DNA of 64,000 nucleotides from Prorocentrum cordatum (GCA_963575745.1 CAUYUJ010013836.1:1-64000), one strand, 5' to 3'; numbered from the stretch's first letter, positions 1 through 11,084 are shown. Notes: generated by a model from the sequence alone, not told the origin. Program-made: numbers and translations.

Positions 1-1104
1 GCGAGTGATGATGAGGAGGATGATACTTTGTGTAGCCGTGGGGGTCAGAGTTCGGTGGTTTCTATAGAATGGAGGAAATCGAGGAAGTTGCAGGGTCATT
101 TCGCTCCACCATCCAACTTCTTGGTATGCGAACTACATCCAATATTCATGTGTTTTTCGTTGCAACTTGCATGTTTGTCTTAGAAGCAGCACGATCTGAT
201 CCACGTTTGCCTGCGATTCGCATTTGTTGTGCGCGTGCGAGCCACCCGTTTCTATTTGCAACTGCGGCGCGCTTGCTACGAGACGCGAGCGTGTCGGTTG
301 AGTTCGGGGCAGCGTCTCGTTGAGAGTCGGCGCGCGCCGCCCCCTCGCTCGATGCCTCTGCCGCCAACGGCGGTAGGGGCATCATTGTCGATGCGCCGCT
401 CGCTGGTGCGACTCTTGTCTTCTGCGTCCGCCCTGAATGACAGTGGCATTGGTGCTTCGACTGTCTACCCCGCCCTTGCGTCTGACATCCGCTAGCTGTA
501 TCGCAATTGACGCGCCAGTTGTGTAATCTGTTCGTGAATTGTCTGCGGGCGATCCTCGCTGCTCGCGGCGTCGGCACTGGTTTGTGTGGTTCGTGGTCAA
601 GTTTTGCGATGGGGGCCGCGGGTCTCAGCAGAGGCCCGCGTTAGTTGCGCGGAAAGTTATCGTTTGTTTGCCGTGGGCGCGCGCCCCACCCAACGCTTGG
701 TCGCTCCTGTTTGTTTGTGCCCCGTCGCTTTAGCAGGGCAGCGACGCGGGGCGCGATGCTTTGTTTTCGTCGCGCAATTGCGCCGCACTTGCATCATTGT
801 AGCCGTGTTGTTCCCGCGGCCCGCTTGAAACTGCCTGCGTCGAAGCCGCCGTATGCGGCGCGCAGGGTGGCGGCACCAGTTGAGTTTTGATTCGTTTGAC
901 AAATGGCAATCCCTTGTGTTCCGCGTCGGTGCCCTGACCGCTGAGCTACGCGACCTCGCAAAAAACTAGCTCCCTCGCATTATGCCTCCCTGTTCCCTCG
1001 TTCATCCCCGCCCCCCGTCTTCATGTGCCCAGTACCCCAGTTCGTCTCATTATTTAGCCCCCCCCGTTTCAACCAACGTTTCCTATGTGTAACACTTCCC
1101 CAAA
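1..1104. other. No gene recognised
   Basis: Moderately GC-rich sequence with only short overlapping open frames in several frames and on both strands, and no protein family I recognise. The only structured item is a tRNA-like fragment on the minus strand at 915-955. Confidence 0.5.
915..955 (-). other. tRNA 5'-half-like relic
   Basis: Read on the minus strand, a 7-base acceptor-like stretch is followed by TA and a good D arm (GCTC pairing with GGGC around AGCGGTCA), which amounts to an A-box. The anticodon stem does not pair and no T arm or matching 3' acceptor follows within about 75 bases. This is therefore not a working tRNA gene. It could be a degraded tRNA or the head of a tRNA-derived SINE, or it could be chance. 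Confidence 0.3.
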
Positions 1105-1340
1105 CAGATCTTACAACATGTCCCAGGCAGTCCTTGCAACGTGTCTCAAACAGTGCTTGCAGCTTTTCCAAAAACAGTGCCTGCAGCGTCCTCGGCAACA
1201 GTGCTTGCCAGTGTTCCCCTCTCAGTGCTTGCAGCGGCTCTTCAAACAGTGCTTGACTCGTCCAGGCTGTGCTTGCAACGTCTCACTAGTGCCTTTCAGT
1301 GCTTGCAGTGTCCTGCGGGGCGTGGAACGTCTTACAGCGT
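1105..1340. repeat. Minisatellite with CAGTGCTTGCA core
   Basis: Degenerate tandem units of roughly 22-27 bases repeat the core CAGTGCTTGCAGCGTCTC. The same family resumes at 1715-1855, closer to the first coding exon. It creates long spurious open frames. Confidence 0.75.
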
Positions 1341-1394
1341 GCGCAGTGTCTCTGCAACCCAGCGGTGGAAACAATGCCCCCGTGGCGCTCTCAG

Positions 1395-1640
1395 AAGGAC
1401 TCACCGTTAACATCGTTATAACCACCATCGTCACCATCGTCATCATCACCGTCTTCCGTCTCCTCCTTCTCCTCCCCCTTCCCCCCCCGTTCCTTCTTCT
1501 CTGTTGCGTCATCCGTATCCTCATCCTCTTCCTGCTCCTCCTGCTCCTCCCCCCCCATCCTCCTCCTCTTCCTCCTCCTCCCCCTCAGTCTCAAACTATT
1601 TATTGGAATCCTCACCCTCCTCCTCATCCTCCTCCTCCTT
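1395..1640. repeat. CAT/CTC-rich low-complexity tract
   Basis: A short CATCGT run passes into a C/T-rich stretch of CTCCTC and CCTCCT. It separates two blocks of the CAGTGCTTGCA minisatellite. No gene is visible. Confidence 0.75.
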
Positions 1641-1714
1641 CACATGCCCCCCCGCCAGCAGTCATCAATCAGGCACGTGTTGATGCCTACCAAAGTGGGC
1701 GTAGTCTATATTGG

Positions 1715-1855
1715 CGCAGTGTCCGAGCCAGTGCTTGCAATTCTACTACAAAGCGTCGTTTGTACTATGTTCGGCGCAGTGCTTGCAGCGTTTCCCCATG
1801 CAGTGCTTGCAACCTCTCCTCAAACAGTGTTTGCTACGTCTCGGCATGGGGTTCG
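1715..1855. repeat. Second block of CAGTGCTTGCA minisatellite
   Basis: About five further degenerate units of the family seen at 1105-1340, ending about 70 bases before the spliced-leader relic. Confidence 0.7.
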
Positions 1856-1926
1856 GTATGGGCAGTGGACAACGACCATGCTCAGATGATACGTTCAATG
1901 TTGATGTGGTGATGTGACGATGTGAT

Positions 1927-1948
1927 GGTATTGCCGTTTTGGCTCAAA
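1927..1948 (+). other. Relic of the dinoflagellate spliced leader
   Basis: The last 16 bases match the 3' part of the conserved 22-base dinoflagellate trans-spliced leader (GCCATTTTGGCTCAAG) at 14 positions, including an unbroken TTTTGGCTCAA. The 5' six bases are mostly degraded. It lies 82 bases upstream of the ATG at 2031, on the coding strand, where a leader sits in a processed mRNA. Genomic leader relics are known in dinoflagellate genes thought to have passed through an mRNA intermediate. That this gene did so is inference. Confidence 0.6.
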
Positions 1949-2030
1949 CCGAGGAGATCCTGCTTCCAGCTTGCAGTGCTTGAGGCCCCCTGCCCTGTGT
2001 TGAGGCTTCACTTTCTGTGTCGCACCCAGC

Positions 2031-3867
2031 ATGGACCAACACATCGAGGATGTGCCGATGCCGTTGGCGATCGGGGGTTTGGTTGCAGGCGGCCCTCCAG
2101 ATGCAGACGGCGATGATCACATTGCCGTGCCGCCGCCTCTGGCGCTTCCAGCGCCAGCGCCCCCTGCCCGCCTCGATCTCAAGAGAAGGACGCCCGAGCT
2201 CATGAGCCACGCTCGTTCCAAGAAGATGTTGTTGTGCGCCCAGAGCCGCGAGTCGAAGCTCCGCCAAGACTTTGAACAGCTCAAAGGGGACATGCACACG
2301 GCTTGTACGTTGATCCCTGCATGCGCCCAATTGTTCGGGCGGCCCGTGAAACGCGTCGGCAGGATCAAAAAGGACGACCTCCGACCAGCACGTTTCACCT
2401 TCTTGAGCAGGATTGTCTTTGCCAGACGCCTGGGCACGCTGAACATTGGCATCGACATTCGGCGGTTGGTGTGCGCCGCAGCCCGCGTGATCAAGGCCAG
2501 ACAGGATGATGGCGTGGAGCACGTCCTCCGCGGCGGTGAGAAGGCTTTGCAGCACCCAGGTGCCAGCAATCGGTTCGTCCACATGTCATATGCTCATTTG
2601 TGGGACGAGGTCAACTGCAAGTTCGCAGCATATCCGAAGATGGGGTGCCGCCGCAGGAAGACAACCACGAGCATTCAGACTATCTGCCAGCGAGGTTACG
2701 CCAGGCTGACCTTGGCCAACCACATCAACGACGAGAGCGCGATCAGCCGATCGTTCTGCGAGCAGATCCTTGTCAATCCGATGAAGGTGAGCGGCACTTC
2801 AGCCAATGCGATCCTACCCGCTGTGTTGAAGGCAATCCCGCGGCCATTCCAGTTCAACGCCGTGGAGAATATTGATCGGTTGTTGCGTTCGTTCTCGTCC
2901 TTCACGATGTCTCTGACTGGTGACAAGGCGTCTGGGAACATCCTCTTGATGAAACAATTCTGTCACCAATGGGAAACGATGGTGCTTCCGCGCAGCAGTG
3001 GTCGGCTTCTTGTGTTCCCAGAGACGTGTGGCGTGCACTTAGAACATCGCACAAAATTGCAAGTTGTACCGCTCAAGCACCACACAATGCGCCTCTTCAG
3101 CTTAGCCAACTTGCTTCGCCTTGACGGTGTGCGGACCAGCATATGCGAGTCGATCGAAGTGCTGGTGCAGAAGATGCTCAAGCGACGGGTCCTCGGCCCG
3201 CCGCCAGACGGCATTGCCTGCCCGCTGTCCAAGTGCATCAATGTTCTCTTCCGCCCAGATGCGGACCACCACAAGCGCGCCAACGGCAAGGTGTCTCGCA
3301 GGGTGCAGGACCTGGGTGAATTGATGAGAATGGTCACCGGGGATCTCCACGGAGATTGGGTGCATTATTGCTGGGACGAGTCAACTGGCAGGCCGCGTTG
3401 CAGGGACGCCGACACTTGCTACGACAGAACAGTTCGTTCGGTCACGAATGCGCTGTATGGCGGCGGGGACCCTATTCCAGCAGAAAGCAGATGGACGCAC
3501 ACCTTGGTCAATATGAAACAGTTGCTGCTGAGGCGAATCGTGTACAATATCGGCGTGAAGGCGTTCCCGTGTTCGATCAGAAAACCTGGCGCCGCCAGCG
3601 AGATGCCGCAATCCGCCGACGGCGAGGCATGTCAATCGCACGTCGCTGAGGTGAATGCGTCGCAGCTGTCACGGGTGGGCGTGTATTTTGATGACCCCAA
3701 GACTTTTCCAGAGCTGGCCTTGCTCACGGTTTCCGTGGACATCATCGACAGGCGTTTGTTGTACCCACTTTTGGGCGACCCATGGCCCGCGGATGACGAC
3801 ACCCGCAGCAAGTTCGAGTGTCTCCTGGACCCAGATGATATGATTGCCTGCGGCTGCTCCCGCCACC
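2031..3867 (+). CDS. Exon 1 of a multi-copy dinoflagellate protein of unknown function
   Basis: It opens at the first ATG after the spliced-leader relic and runs 612 codons plus one base. It begins with an acidic, Pro/Ala-rich tail (residues 1-55), a basic segment (RSKK) and then a well-ordered mixed alpha/beta sequence rich in Cys and His (for example DTCYDRT near residue 465). I know similar sequences as a large unnamed family in dinoflagellates. No catalytic motif is evident, so I give no function. It probably ends at 3867, where CCGCCACC is followed by GTGCC. Joining to 5030 keeps the frame, since exons 1 and 2 together make exactly 1,009 codons. The frame stays open to 3971, but the sequence past 3867 is intron repeat. 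Confidence 0.72.
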
Positions 3868-4053
3868 GTGCCAGCCCAGCCGCGTCGGTGGTTTTTGCGC
3901 TAGGGGGCGCGTGCGTTTTACAAGTGACGCGTTTGGTTTTTCAAACTACGATAATACCTCTGCAGCCATGACGGCCACCACTGGTGATTGTTATGACGGC
4001 AGGGGTATTGCATGTGACGAAGACGGCGGGGATGATGATGATGATGATGATGC

Positions 4054-4091
<38 letters not shown>

Positions 4092-5029
4092 GCTTCTGCT
4101 GCTGCGAAAACGGTAACCGTGGCGATGACGACGGTGATTCTCCCGCGAGGGAGGCGCCGAAACAGTAGCACGTGACACTTAGTCACTTCGGCTGCTTCAG
4201 GAAAACGACGACGGTGACGACGACGGGGGGGAGAAAGGGGAGGAGGAGGAGGAGGAGGAGGAGGAGGAGGAGGAGGATGGGGAGGAGGAGGGGGAGGAAG
4301 AGGAGGAGGAGGGAGAGGAAGAAGCAACGAAGTAGACATTCGCCCGTTTCGCCCGAGACATTCTCTGACGCATGCGGCATTGAAATCTAAGGCCTGGCCA
4401 TCGGAACGTCGCACAGGGCGCGGGGGGGGCGGGGAGGGGAGGGGGGCGGCGGGGGGGGGGCAAGGAGAGAAGAGTTGTCATATGCGGCCCGTCCGTCTTT
4501 ACTTTTCCAGGGGCCGAAGTTATTATTAGGTGGTGTCTCAGGCGAAACACGTATGCAGCACTGGCGGTGTCAACGCACATTGGCGTTACAATAATGCCGC
4601 GTTCTTCTGCAATATTGGAGTTCATCTCGGGTCGGTTTGAAATAGACGCCTGAACACTGGCCTTTGGAACTGTTATTTGTTTCCACGGGCCTAGGCGACG
4701 CGGTCCCCGTGTTCGTCCGCCTCGAACGGCCGATTCGTCACACATGACGGCGCTGGCGCCTGCCCCGCCCTCGGCGCCTCTCCCGCTCAGACGCGGCGGA
4801 GGTGCCGCGCGTGACGCTTCCGAGACGTGATGTCGAAATGTGCCATTGGTGTCACATGTGACAAGGCGTGTCCCCTCCCCCTACGCAACTTCCCGATGTG
4901 GCGGGGATGTCTCAGGCGATGCGCCCATTTCCAGGGGGGGCACGCGGGCGCGCGGAAGCGCGTGCAGAGGGGGGTAGAAGACTACCATTAACCGCACCAG
5001 ACAGCACGACATCGCGGCCCAAGTGCCAG
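3868..5029 (+). other. Intron 1 with inverted-repeat ends and internal repeats
   Basis: GT-AG intron, phase 1, inferred from frame and junction. The motif CCGCCACCGTGCC at 3860-3872 spans the donor, and a degenerate reverse complement (CAGCGGTGGCGG) spans the acceptor near 5027-5038. Inside are a GAT run (about 4030-4090), a GGA run (about 4235-4320), a G-tract (about 4418-4460) and repeats of the type GGGATGTCTCAGGCGA that recur in the intron at 26179-27430. Confidence 0.55.
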
Positions 5030-6219
5030 CGGTGGCGGATAGTTTGCTCGGCCACTGTTTGTCAGAGTTATTGCATGTACTTGAATCGTGGCTTCATGGC
5101 GGCGAGAGGGATCCGCTGGTTATCCTCGATGCAGTCCGGGCGCCGATGAGGGACCCTGGCTATGCGCGCTTCGCGCGTTCGTGCATCCTTCGCCTGGGTT
5201 CTGCGATCAGCCGAAGGTGGGATCTTCGGTACTCGAGCTGGCCGTACCCGCTCTTCACGCTTTGCAGCGCCCACTCATCGGAAGAGCAGCGCAGGGATGT
5301 TGCGCGGCGACTGCTCGATGCATCGCGCGAGGAGCTCGGCGTGTACGCGTACGGCGTGAAGCACCGCTTCAACACCGTGCCTCTGCTGATGAGTGAGGCG
5401 TGCAGGAAAACATTGCTGGCTGATTTTCGCACGTTCGGATTCTCCGCCGACATCATCGAGAGGCTCAACGCGGAGATTCAGGCTGGTCGAGTGCATCGTG
5501 CGCCAGGTCGCGTCTTCGGCGGGGCGTCCAGGGAGCAGCTGCTGCAGCAGGCGCTCGCCGTGCACAAGAAATGCGGTGGCGTCGACCCGTTGAGCATGAA
5601 GCGAGATGCAGCCCTGAAGTCGTCGGACCTTCGAGTGCAGGTGCAGCCACTCATTGCCGCTGCTCGGCTTGAGTTTCTTCCAATTGCAGGTGGGCCCGAT
5701 GGCGCTGCTGCGAGCGCCGCGGCGCCTGAGCCCGTGGCCGTCGACCGCCCCGTGGAGATCGTGCTGGCGAACGCCTCCATCCTGCCGGGCGCGAGGGCGG
5801 TGGGGGCTGGCGGGGCCGATGGCGGCGGCGGGCCACCTGGCGACGGCGACGGCGGCGGACCTCTGCCACCCCGTCGGCGCGGATTGAGCCCGTACATGCT
5901 GGAATTGAACAAGACGTTGGCGAGTCTGAAGAGGGCGAAGGGCTCCGCCTTGACGCCCGAGGAGCTGAGCACGGCTCGCAGCAGGTTCAGGGAACAGTGG
6001 CAGCTCATGAATCATGACGCTCACCACGAGGCCTTCGAGGATTGGCAGAACACGCCTGCAGAGATGGTGCCCGCTGATGCCCAGGCGCCCGCGCATGCCA
6101 CTTCCTGGGGTCGAGGTTGCCGCTCGTCCCCGATCTCCTGCGAGGAGTTCTACGAGTGGCATCAATTGCACGGTTGGCCGACCAAGGACATGCGGGTGTA
6201 CAATTTTGCAAACTTCACG
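5030..6219 (+). CDS. Exon 2 of the unknown multi-copy protein
   Basis: About 397 codons. No ATG precedes the coding sequence, and the frame is closed upstream by a stop at 4975, so this must be an internal exon. The acceptor CCAG at 5026-5029 restores the frame of exon 1. The protein is largely helical and rich in Trp, Tyr and Arg in the first 130 residues. A Gly/Ala/Pro-rich linker (about residues 205-285) follows, then a conserved-looking tail with the segment HGWPTKDMRVY. The exon is taken to end at 6219 before GTGGCA, phase 0. The frame continues into a GGA repeat with a stop at 6250, which reads as intron. Function unknown. Confidence 0.65.
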
Positions 6220-6392
6220 GTGGCATGGGAGGAGGAGGGAGAGGAGGAGTAGGAGGAGCACGTGGAGGAGTAGGAGGGGGGGGGGAGGGGGATCGAGGCT
6301 GGATGGGAGGGAGGAGGAGGAGGAGAAAGAGGAGAAGGAGGAAGAGTAAGAGAAGGATCAGCAGATCGCATTCGGATGCTTCCGCCTAGCAG
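6220..6392 (+). other. Intron 2, GGA-rich
   Basis: A 173-bp GT-AG intron (GTGGCA to TAGCAG), phase 0, almost wholly composed of GGA and GAG repeats. The boundaries are inferred from frame continuity between 6219 and 6393. Confidence 0.5.
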
Positions 6393-6695
6393 GAAGACTT
6401 CGAGTGCGATGCTGCCGACGACCTGGTCGTCCGCGCTGAGCCCATCCCTGACCTTCCAGACTTCAGCCTGTGGGGCTGCGGCAGGAACGCTCGGCCTGTT
6501 CCTCGGGCAACGGTGCCAAACGTTCAGCAGTTCCATTTGATAGAACATGGCATTCACAACCTCATGGCACGTTTAACGAGACCCGCCGCCGATGTCGGCG
6601 ACGTGATGATCATGGTGGAGGGCCACTCACTGGAGAACCCAGCCAGCCGAATGCGCTTCGTGGGTATCATTTCGGGCACGTTTTACAATCCGAAG
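6393..6695 (+). CDS. Exon 3 of the unknown multi-copy protein
   Basis: 101 codons in phase 0 at both ends. The acceptor is TAGCAG at 6387-6392 and the donor is AAG followed by GTGATG at 6696. The exon begins EDFECDAADDL and contains the strongly protein-like stretch DVMIMVEGHSLENP before ending in FYNPK. It is bounded by an in-frame stop just upstream and by minisatellite DNA downstream, so its limits are well set. It belongs to the same unknown family as exons 1 and 2. No enzyme motif is recognised. Confidence 0.7.
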
Positions 6696-7479
6696 GTGAT
6701 GCGTCCGCTAATATGTAACCGCCCTCCCTAAGCCCATCCAGAAACGACCACTGCCCATCCAGAAATCTGATGTGCCCGACGTCCGCTAGTGCATCCCCGT
6801 CAGCCCATCCACTAACGACCAATCCCATCCAGAGACGATATTGCCAATGCCCCAGCCCATCAGAAACGACATGAGACATGTACCCCTGTCAGCCCATCCA
6901 TGAACGACCGACATCCGAACGAGTTGCCTTGGCCACGGAATTCCACGGGGGGAGTCAAATTGTAATAAAAGGGGTTCTGAGCACGCTCTGAAGGCTCTCG
7001 AGGTGGCAGTCTGCGCGCCGTTTTTTTTTTTGGGGGGGGGCTATCGGGGGGCGCCGCCTGTGACGCCGTCTTGCGACCATCTTGGGTTCTTGGGACAGCA
7101 TAGCATCACAATATCACGGTCTTGGGATCCTCCTCATCTCCCTCCTCCTCCTCCTCCTCCTCCTCGCCCATCCTCGCCCATCCTCCTCATCCTCCTCCTC
7201 CGTCTCCTCCCCCTCCTCCTCTTCCCCCCCCCCCTCCTCCTCCTCCCCCCCCGCCCAAGAGCACCCTCGGGCTCTCACGGTAGACACCAGTCTCCATGAT
7301 GAATCATGCCGCCCCCTCTTGGTGACCACCCATGGCACACGGTTCGGGGAGCGGGGGGGCGAGATTGAAGCCAAGGCGCCGCCTAAGAAACCCTTTCCCT
7401 TCCTCCCCATCCTCCTTCTCCGCCTCATCCTCCTTAAGGGCGCCGTGCGCTGTTCTCCTAGGTTGCCCATCGACCCAAG
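6696..7479 (+). other. Intron 3 with CCCATCCAGAAACGA minisatellite and CTC tract
   Basis: A GT-AG intron of 784 bp, phase 0 (GTGATG to CCCAAG). From 6725 to 6915 it holds degenerate units of CCCATCCAGAAACGA, the family that recurs at 9265-9600. From about 7125 to 7255 it is a CTC/CCT tract. There is a short T/G run at about 7019-7038. It lacks the CCGCCACCGTGCC motif of its neighbours. Confidence 0.6.
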
Positions 7480-8490
7480 GTGTTTGATATCGCACCGAAC
7501 ACGTTCCAAGTGAGAGCGAATGCCCACAGCGACGTGCTACACACGCCGTGTCTTGTGGAGATCGATGTTCAGAACTGTAGGACCGCTGGTCGATTACGTT
7601 GTATTGGCTATGAATCTTCAGATCACTTTGTGCTGAAGTTGGTTCGGAGCCTGATCGACATGGATTTGTACTTAGTGGATTACGACGTGGATGTCGATGT
7701 TGATAACAGTCTGAAGTGGAGCAGGGTCTCAGCTGTGCACTTGCAGGGTGAGCTGTGGAGGGCGGGGATGGCGCGCCCGTTCGGGTACCAGAGCCCCAGC
7801 AGCCGTGGGCCTTCTGCGTCCGACCTGGGGAGGCTGAACACCAGCGACCCCTTCGAGACGCCTCCTGGGCGCGGTGTTGGGCGCGGCGCTGGGCGCGGCG
7901 CTGGGCGCGGCGGCCGCCGCGGAGGAGGCGCAGGCAGAGGCCGCGGCCACGGAGCCGTAGATGGCGAGGGTCTCGGCGGCGGCCCCGACGCCCACGGCGA
8001 CGTCGACGACGTTGACATGCCGCCGTTGGTCGACGACTTGCTACCAGCTGGCGCGGCGATTGGCGAGGAGATGGACATGCTGGAACACGAGGCCGAGGAT
8101 GCCGACCTCGACGGCATGGAGGAGCTGGGCGACACGTTCGGCTTGGAGGACGGCGTCATCGAGAGGCACCCTCCAGGACTGGTCGGCGAGGGCGGCGGGG
8201 ACTTGGACGAGCATGACGATGCTCGCGGTGCTGAGCTTCTTGGGGTACCAGCTGAAGTACCCGATGAGATCGCAGCTGGAGCGGCAGACGGCGCTGCTGA
8301 CGTCGGCCTGGAGCCTGAGCCTGGCGAGGCCGAGGAGCCGCCCGCGCCTGCGGCACCGCTCCCGCCGCCGCCGCCAGGGCCGCATGATCTCGTTGGCCCG
8401 ACGCCGAGTGGATACTTCCACATGGATGGTCGCCAGGTGTTGCGCATTTTGCGCGGTCATCCTGTCAACAGCGTGACAGTGAATTGCTAT
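7480..8490 (+). CDS. Exon 4 of the unknown multi-copy protein
   Basis: It starts at GTG TTT GAT directly after the acceptor CCCAAG, so exon 3 (FYNPK) joins to VFDIAPN in frame. The frame is closed upstream by a TAG at 7459. The first 90 residues are compact (with DLYLVDYDVDVDVDN). A Gly/Arg-rich run (GRGAGRGAGRG, residues about 128-155) follows, then a very acidic region and a Pro-rich stretch near residue 300, and finally GYFHMDGRQVLRILRGHP and VNCY. The frame stays open to 8604, but the last part is the repeat shared with 23123 onward, so the exon is ended near 8490. The exact donor is not resolved. Function unknown. Confidence 0.6.
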
Positions 8491-9068
8491 CATACTGGCC
8501 TTCGGCGCATCCCGCCACCGCGCCTGAGTTGTCGGTCGGGGGCATATGTCGGCAGTATGCCCCGCCCTCCGCTGCGCCTCGCCAGCGGAACAAGTGCCAC
8601 TTGAAACATCTCTGCAATATGCCTCAAGTGGTACCGAATACGTGTCACTTGGGACATGGCCGTTGCATGCCTCAAGTTGTACCGACCAAGTACCACTCGG
8701 AGCATGTCGCCAATATGCCTCAAGTGGTACCGAGCAACATACCACTTGAAGCATGTTGGCAATATGCCTCAAGTGGTACCGAGTAGGTAGCACTTGAAGC
8801 ATGCCCGTTGTATGCCTCAAGTGGGACCGATGAAGTACCACTTGGGGCATGCCGTCAGTATGCTTCCAGTGGTACCGATCACGTACCACTTGATGCATAG
8901 TGACGCGCCTGCACGCGGGTGGACCAGAGATATTTTACAAGTTGGGCGCTGGTCCCCTGGATGATTCCTCGGGGTTGAAGCCTGAAATTCAAGGGATGCG
9001 GCAGAAAGCCCGACGGCACGCCCACTCCGTGCCTCGAGGCACGGTGGCGGGTATGCATGCTGGCTGCA
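8491..9068 (+). mobile_element. Introner-like intron 4
   Basis: It begins with ACTGGCCTTCGGCGCATCCC, which recurs almost exactly at 23122-23140 after another coding segment. It carries CCGCCACCGCGCC at 8512-8524, ends near GGCACGGTGGCGG at 9038-9050, and has a 48-bp dyad array between them. The right end (about 8960-9050) also matches 24325-24404. No standard GT donor is obvious, so the 5' splice site may be non-canonical. Treating it as a mobile intron is inference. Confidence 0.5.
8591..8897. repeat. 48-bp dyad-symmetric tandem array, copy 1
   Basis: About six and a half units spaced 48-49 bases apart. Each carries TACCACTTGARGCAT and, about nine bases later, its reverse complement ATGCCTCAAGTGGTA, so each unit can fold into a hairpin of about 15 bp. 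The same array occurs at 23200-23570. Confidence 0.85.
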
Positions 9069-9260
9069 GGCTGTGCATCGGCGAGAGTCGGTGCCCATCG
9101 GACGAGGTCTTGAAGACCTGGCTGTTCGAGGTGCCAGCAGCAGCCCCTGGCGCGTCCGCCGCGGAGCGGCGAGAGCTCATGCAGCGGCACGCGCAGCTGG
9201 CCAAGGACAGGTGGTACGTGAACAAGAAGGCCAAAGCCAAAGCGGCACCTGCGCCTCCTG
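9069..9260 (+). CDS. Exon 5 of the unknown multi-copy protein
   Basis: A short exon of about 64 codons, reading LCIGESRCPSDEVLKTWLFE, then a charged helix (AAERRELMQRHAQLAKDRW) and a Lys/Ala tail (KKAKAKAAP). It is placed after GGCTGCAG and before GTGAAAAC at 9261. The upstream junction is not fully resolved. A Cys-containing start followed by a basic tail fits the C-terminal part of the protein, but I see no stop codon, so a further exon is likely and was not found. Confidence 0.5.
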
Positions 9261-9264
9261 GTGA

Positions 9265-9600
9265 AAACATCAAAGAACCCCCATCAGGTCTTCCAGAAAC
9301 GGTGGCCCATCCAGAAACGATTCTCCGATGTCGCCAGCCGTCCAGCCTCGGAACTGCAGATATTGAACTGTCAGCCCAGCCGCTGGGACCCGAAGAACAG
9401 CGGTCGAGCCAGCTCATCCAGAGGCGATGCCAGCCCAGCCCATTCAGAGGCAATGCCAGTTGCCAACCTATCCAGAAACGATGCCAGCCAAGCCCATCCA
9501 GAAGCGATGCCAGCCTGCCCTGGCCCACCCCGAAGCGACATCACCAGCCCATCCAGAAACGGCGTTCATCTATCCAGGAACGATGCTCCATGGAGGGGTT
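9265..9600. repeat. Minisatellite with CCCATCCAGAAACGATGCC core
   Basis: Degenerate units of roughly 19-24 bases with the core GCCCATCCAGAAACGATGCC. It is the family found in intron 3 (6725-6915). It yields a spurious open frame continuing from exon 5. Confidence 0.8.
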
Positions 9601-9689
9601 AGTTTCCAGGAGCCAAGTGGGCGCACGCAGTGACAATGCGGGATTCGCAGTGCCACTCATGCTTCGGTGTGCGTCTCTGTTCGCACAAA

Positions 9690-9890
9690 TTGGGCTTGCA
9701 TGTTCTGAATGCGTATGTCCGCATGTATGCATGTTTGTGCATGTAGATACATGTAGCTATATGTCTGTATGTGTATGTGTGTATGTCTGTAGGTGATGCT
9801 GTTTGCATGTATGTGTGTGTGTATATGCATGTGCATGTAGATGTGTATGTGCGTGTAAGTGTGTTCATCTACGGTATGTTACGTTTAACG
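9690..9890. repeat. TG/ATG-rich microsatellite
   Basis: Imperfect TGTATG and TGTGTG repeats with no coding content. Confidence 0.75.
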
Positions 9891-9939
9891 TGTAACATTC
9901 GATCCACATGGCTTGCGGCAGCCCCTGTCACTGTGCCTG

Positions 9940-10160
9940 GGCGATGGGTCAGAGGCGTCGTGGGTGTTGGTTGGGAGCTCGTGGTTGGCCTCTGCAGGGC
10001 CCCTGCGAGGCAGACTCGAGGCATCTGGAAGCCTCTTGGAAACAGGTGCGGTGCCTCACGGGGCCTCTTTGGCGTCTCGCGGGCGCCTCTTTGGGGCATC
10101 TTGGGGCTCCTTGGTGGTCCTCGGGGCCTCTTGGAGGGCATTTGGTGGTATCTTGGGGCG
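9940..10160. repeat. GGCCTCTTGGGG repeat block
   Basis: Short degenerate repeats of GGCCTCTTGGGG and GCATCTTGGGGC. Related blocks are at 23585-24240 (same strand) and at 36170-36860 and 56040-56340 (reverse complement). Confidence 0.7.
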
Positions 10161-10844
10161 GGAGAGGGGGGTGGGCGATTGCGGCTCCCCACTCGGAGGC
10201 TAAAATCTTCGCGAGGTGCGTCGAACCATAGATCTCCCCAAACTCATGGGGGAAATGGCGCAGCACGGCTGAGGCCACGATCCTCGCGAGGGGTGTAGAC
10301 AATGGTAATCCCCTGGACCCCCCCCCCTCAGCCACGGCCCCCGCGGGGGGTGCCAAAAAGAGTGACCTCCGCGGTTCTCGAGGCGCGCGCGTGGGGAGGG
10401 AGGGGAGGGGGAAGTGGGTTCTGCCGCATGCCCTAAAACAAAATCCAATAACCTCACACAAGGAACTATGTAATGTTTAGAGGGTTGTGTGTCTATGTGT
10501 GTACGTGTCATGTGTAACAATGTTATGTGTCAGTGGTGGTGTCTCTATATGATCGTATGCGTCCACTCGTAACTGTCATGTTATGTTTCGGTTTGCACCG
10601 TTGTACCCAAGTATGTGTAGCAAACAGATGGTTGTTGTATTTAGCACCTGCATGTATATCATTATCCGTAGGTGTCGGTATGTATCTATAGTGTAGCCTG
10701 TGGTAACAAGTTTCATGTATCTGTTTAGATCCGACCGTCGTGTTACCTTAGTACCCCCAATGCGCCCACTCTAAAAACATCAATTTCGTTACCCACCTGC
10801 CCCTGCCCACCCGCCCATCCGCTCCCGCAACCTTTTGTCGCCAC
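10161..10844. other. No gene recognised
   Basis: Ordinary non-coding sequence. From about 10470 to 10760 it is AT/GT-rich with weak TGTATG repetition. No open frame of note and no RNA gene are seen. Confidence 0.5.
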
Positions 10845-11045
10845 TCGTCCGTCGTCCCGCGTGCTCGTTCGTTCGTCGTTCGTTCGTCGGTCATGCGTCG
10901 TTCAGCGTCGTCCGTCGGTCATTCGTCGCCCGTCGGTCGTCGCATGTCGTCGTCGATCGTCTTCGTCAATCGTCGTCGTCCGTCGTCGTTGTCGCCCGTC
11001 GTCGTCCGATCGCGTGTCCCGCGTTGGCGCCGACACGCCGTCGGC
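10845..11045. repeat. CGT-rich low-complexity tract
   Basis: Imperfect TCGTCG and CGTTCGTCG repeats. They open all three frames but encode nothing recognisable. Confidence 0.7.
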
Positions 11046-11084
11046 ACAACGACCGCGCACAGCAGGGTAAAGCCTTCTGGATGC

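Noticed and set aside
8591-8897. CRISPR array
   Set aside because: The 48-bp units vary throughout, including the part that would be the repeat, and there are no unique spacers or cas genes. The setting is eukaryotic.
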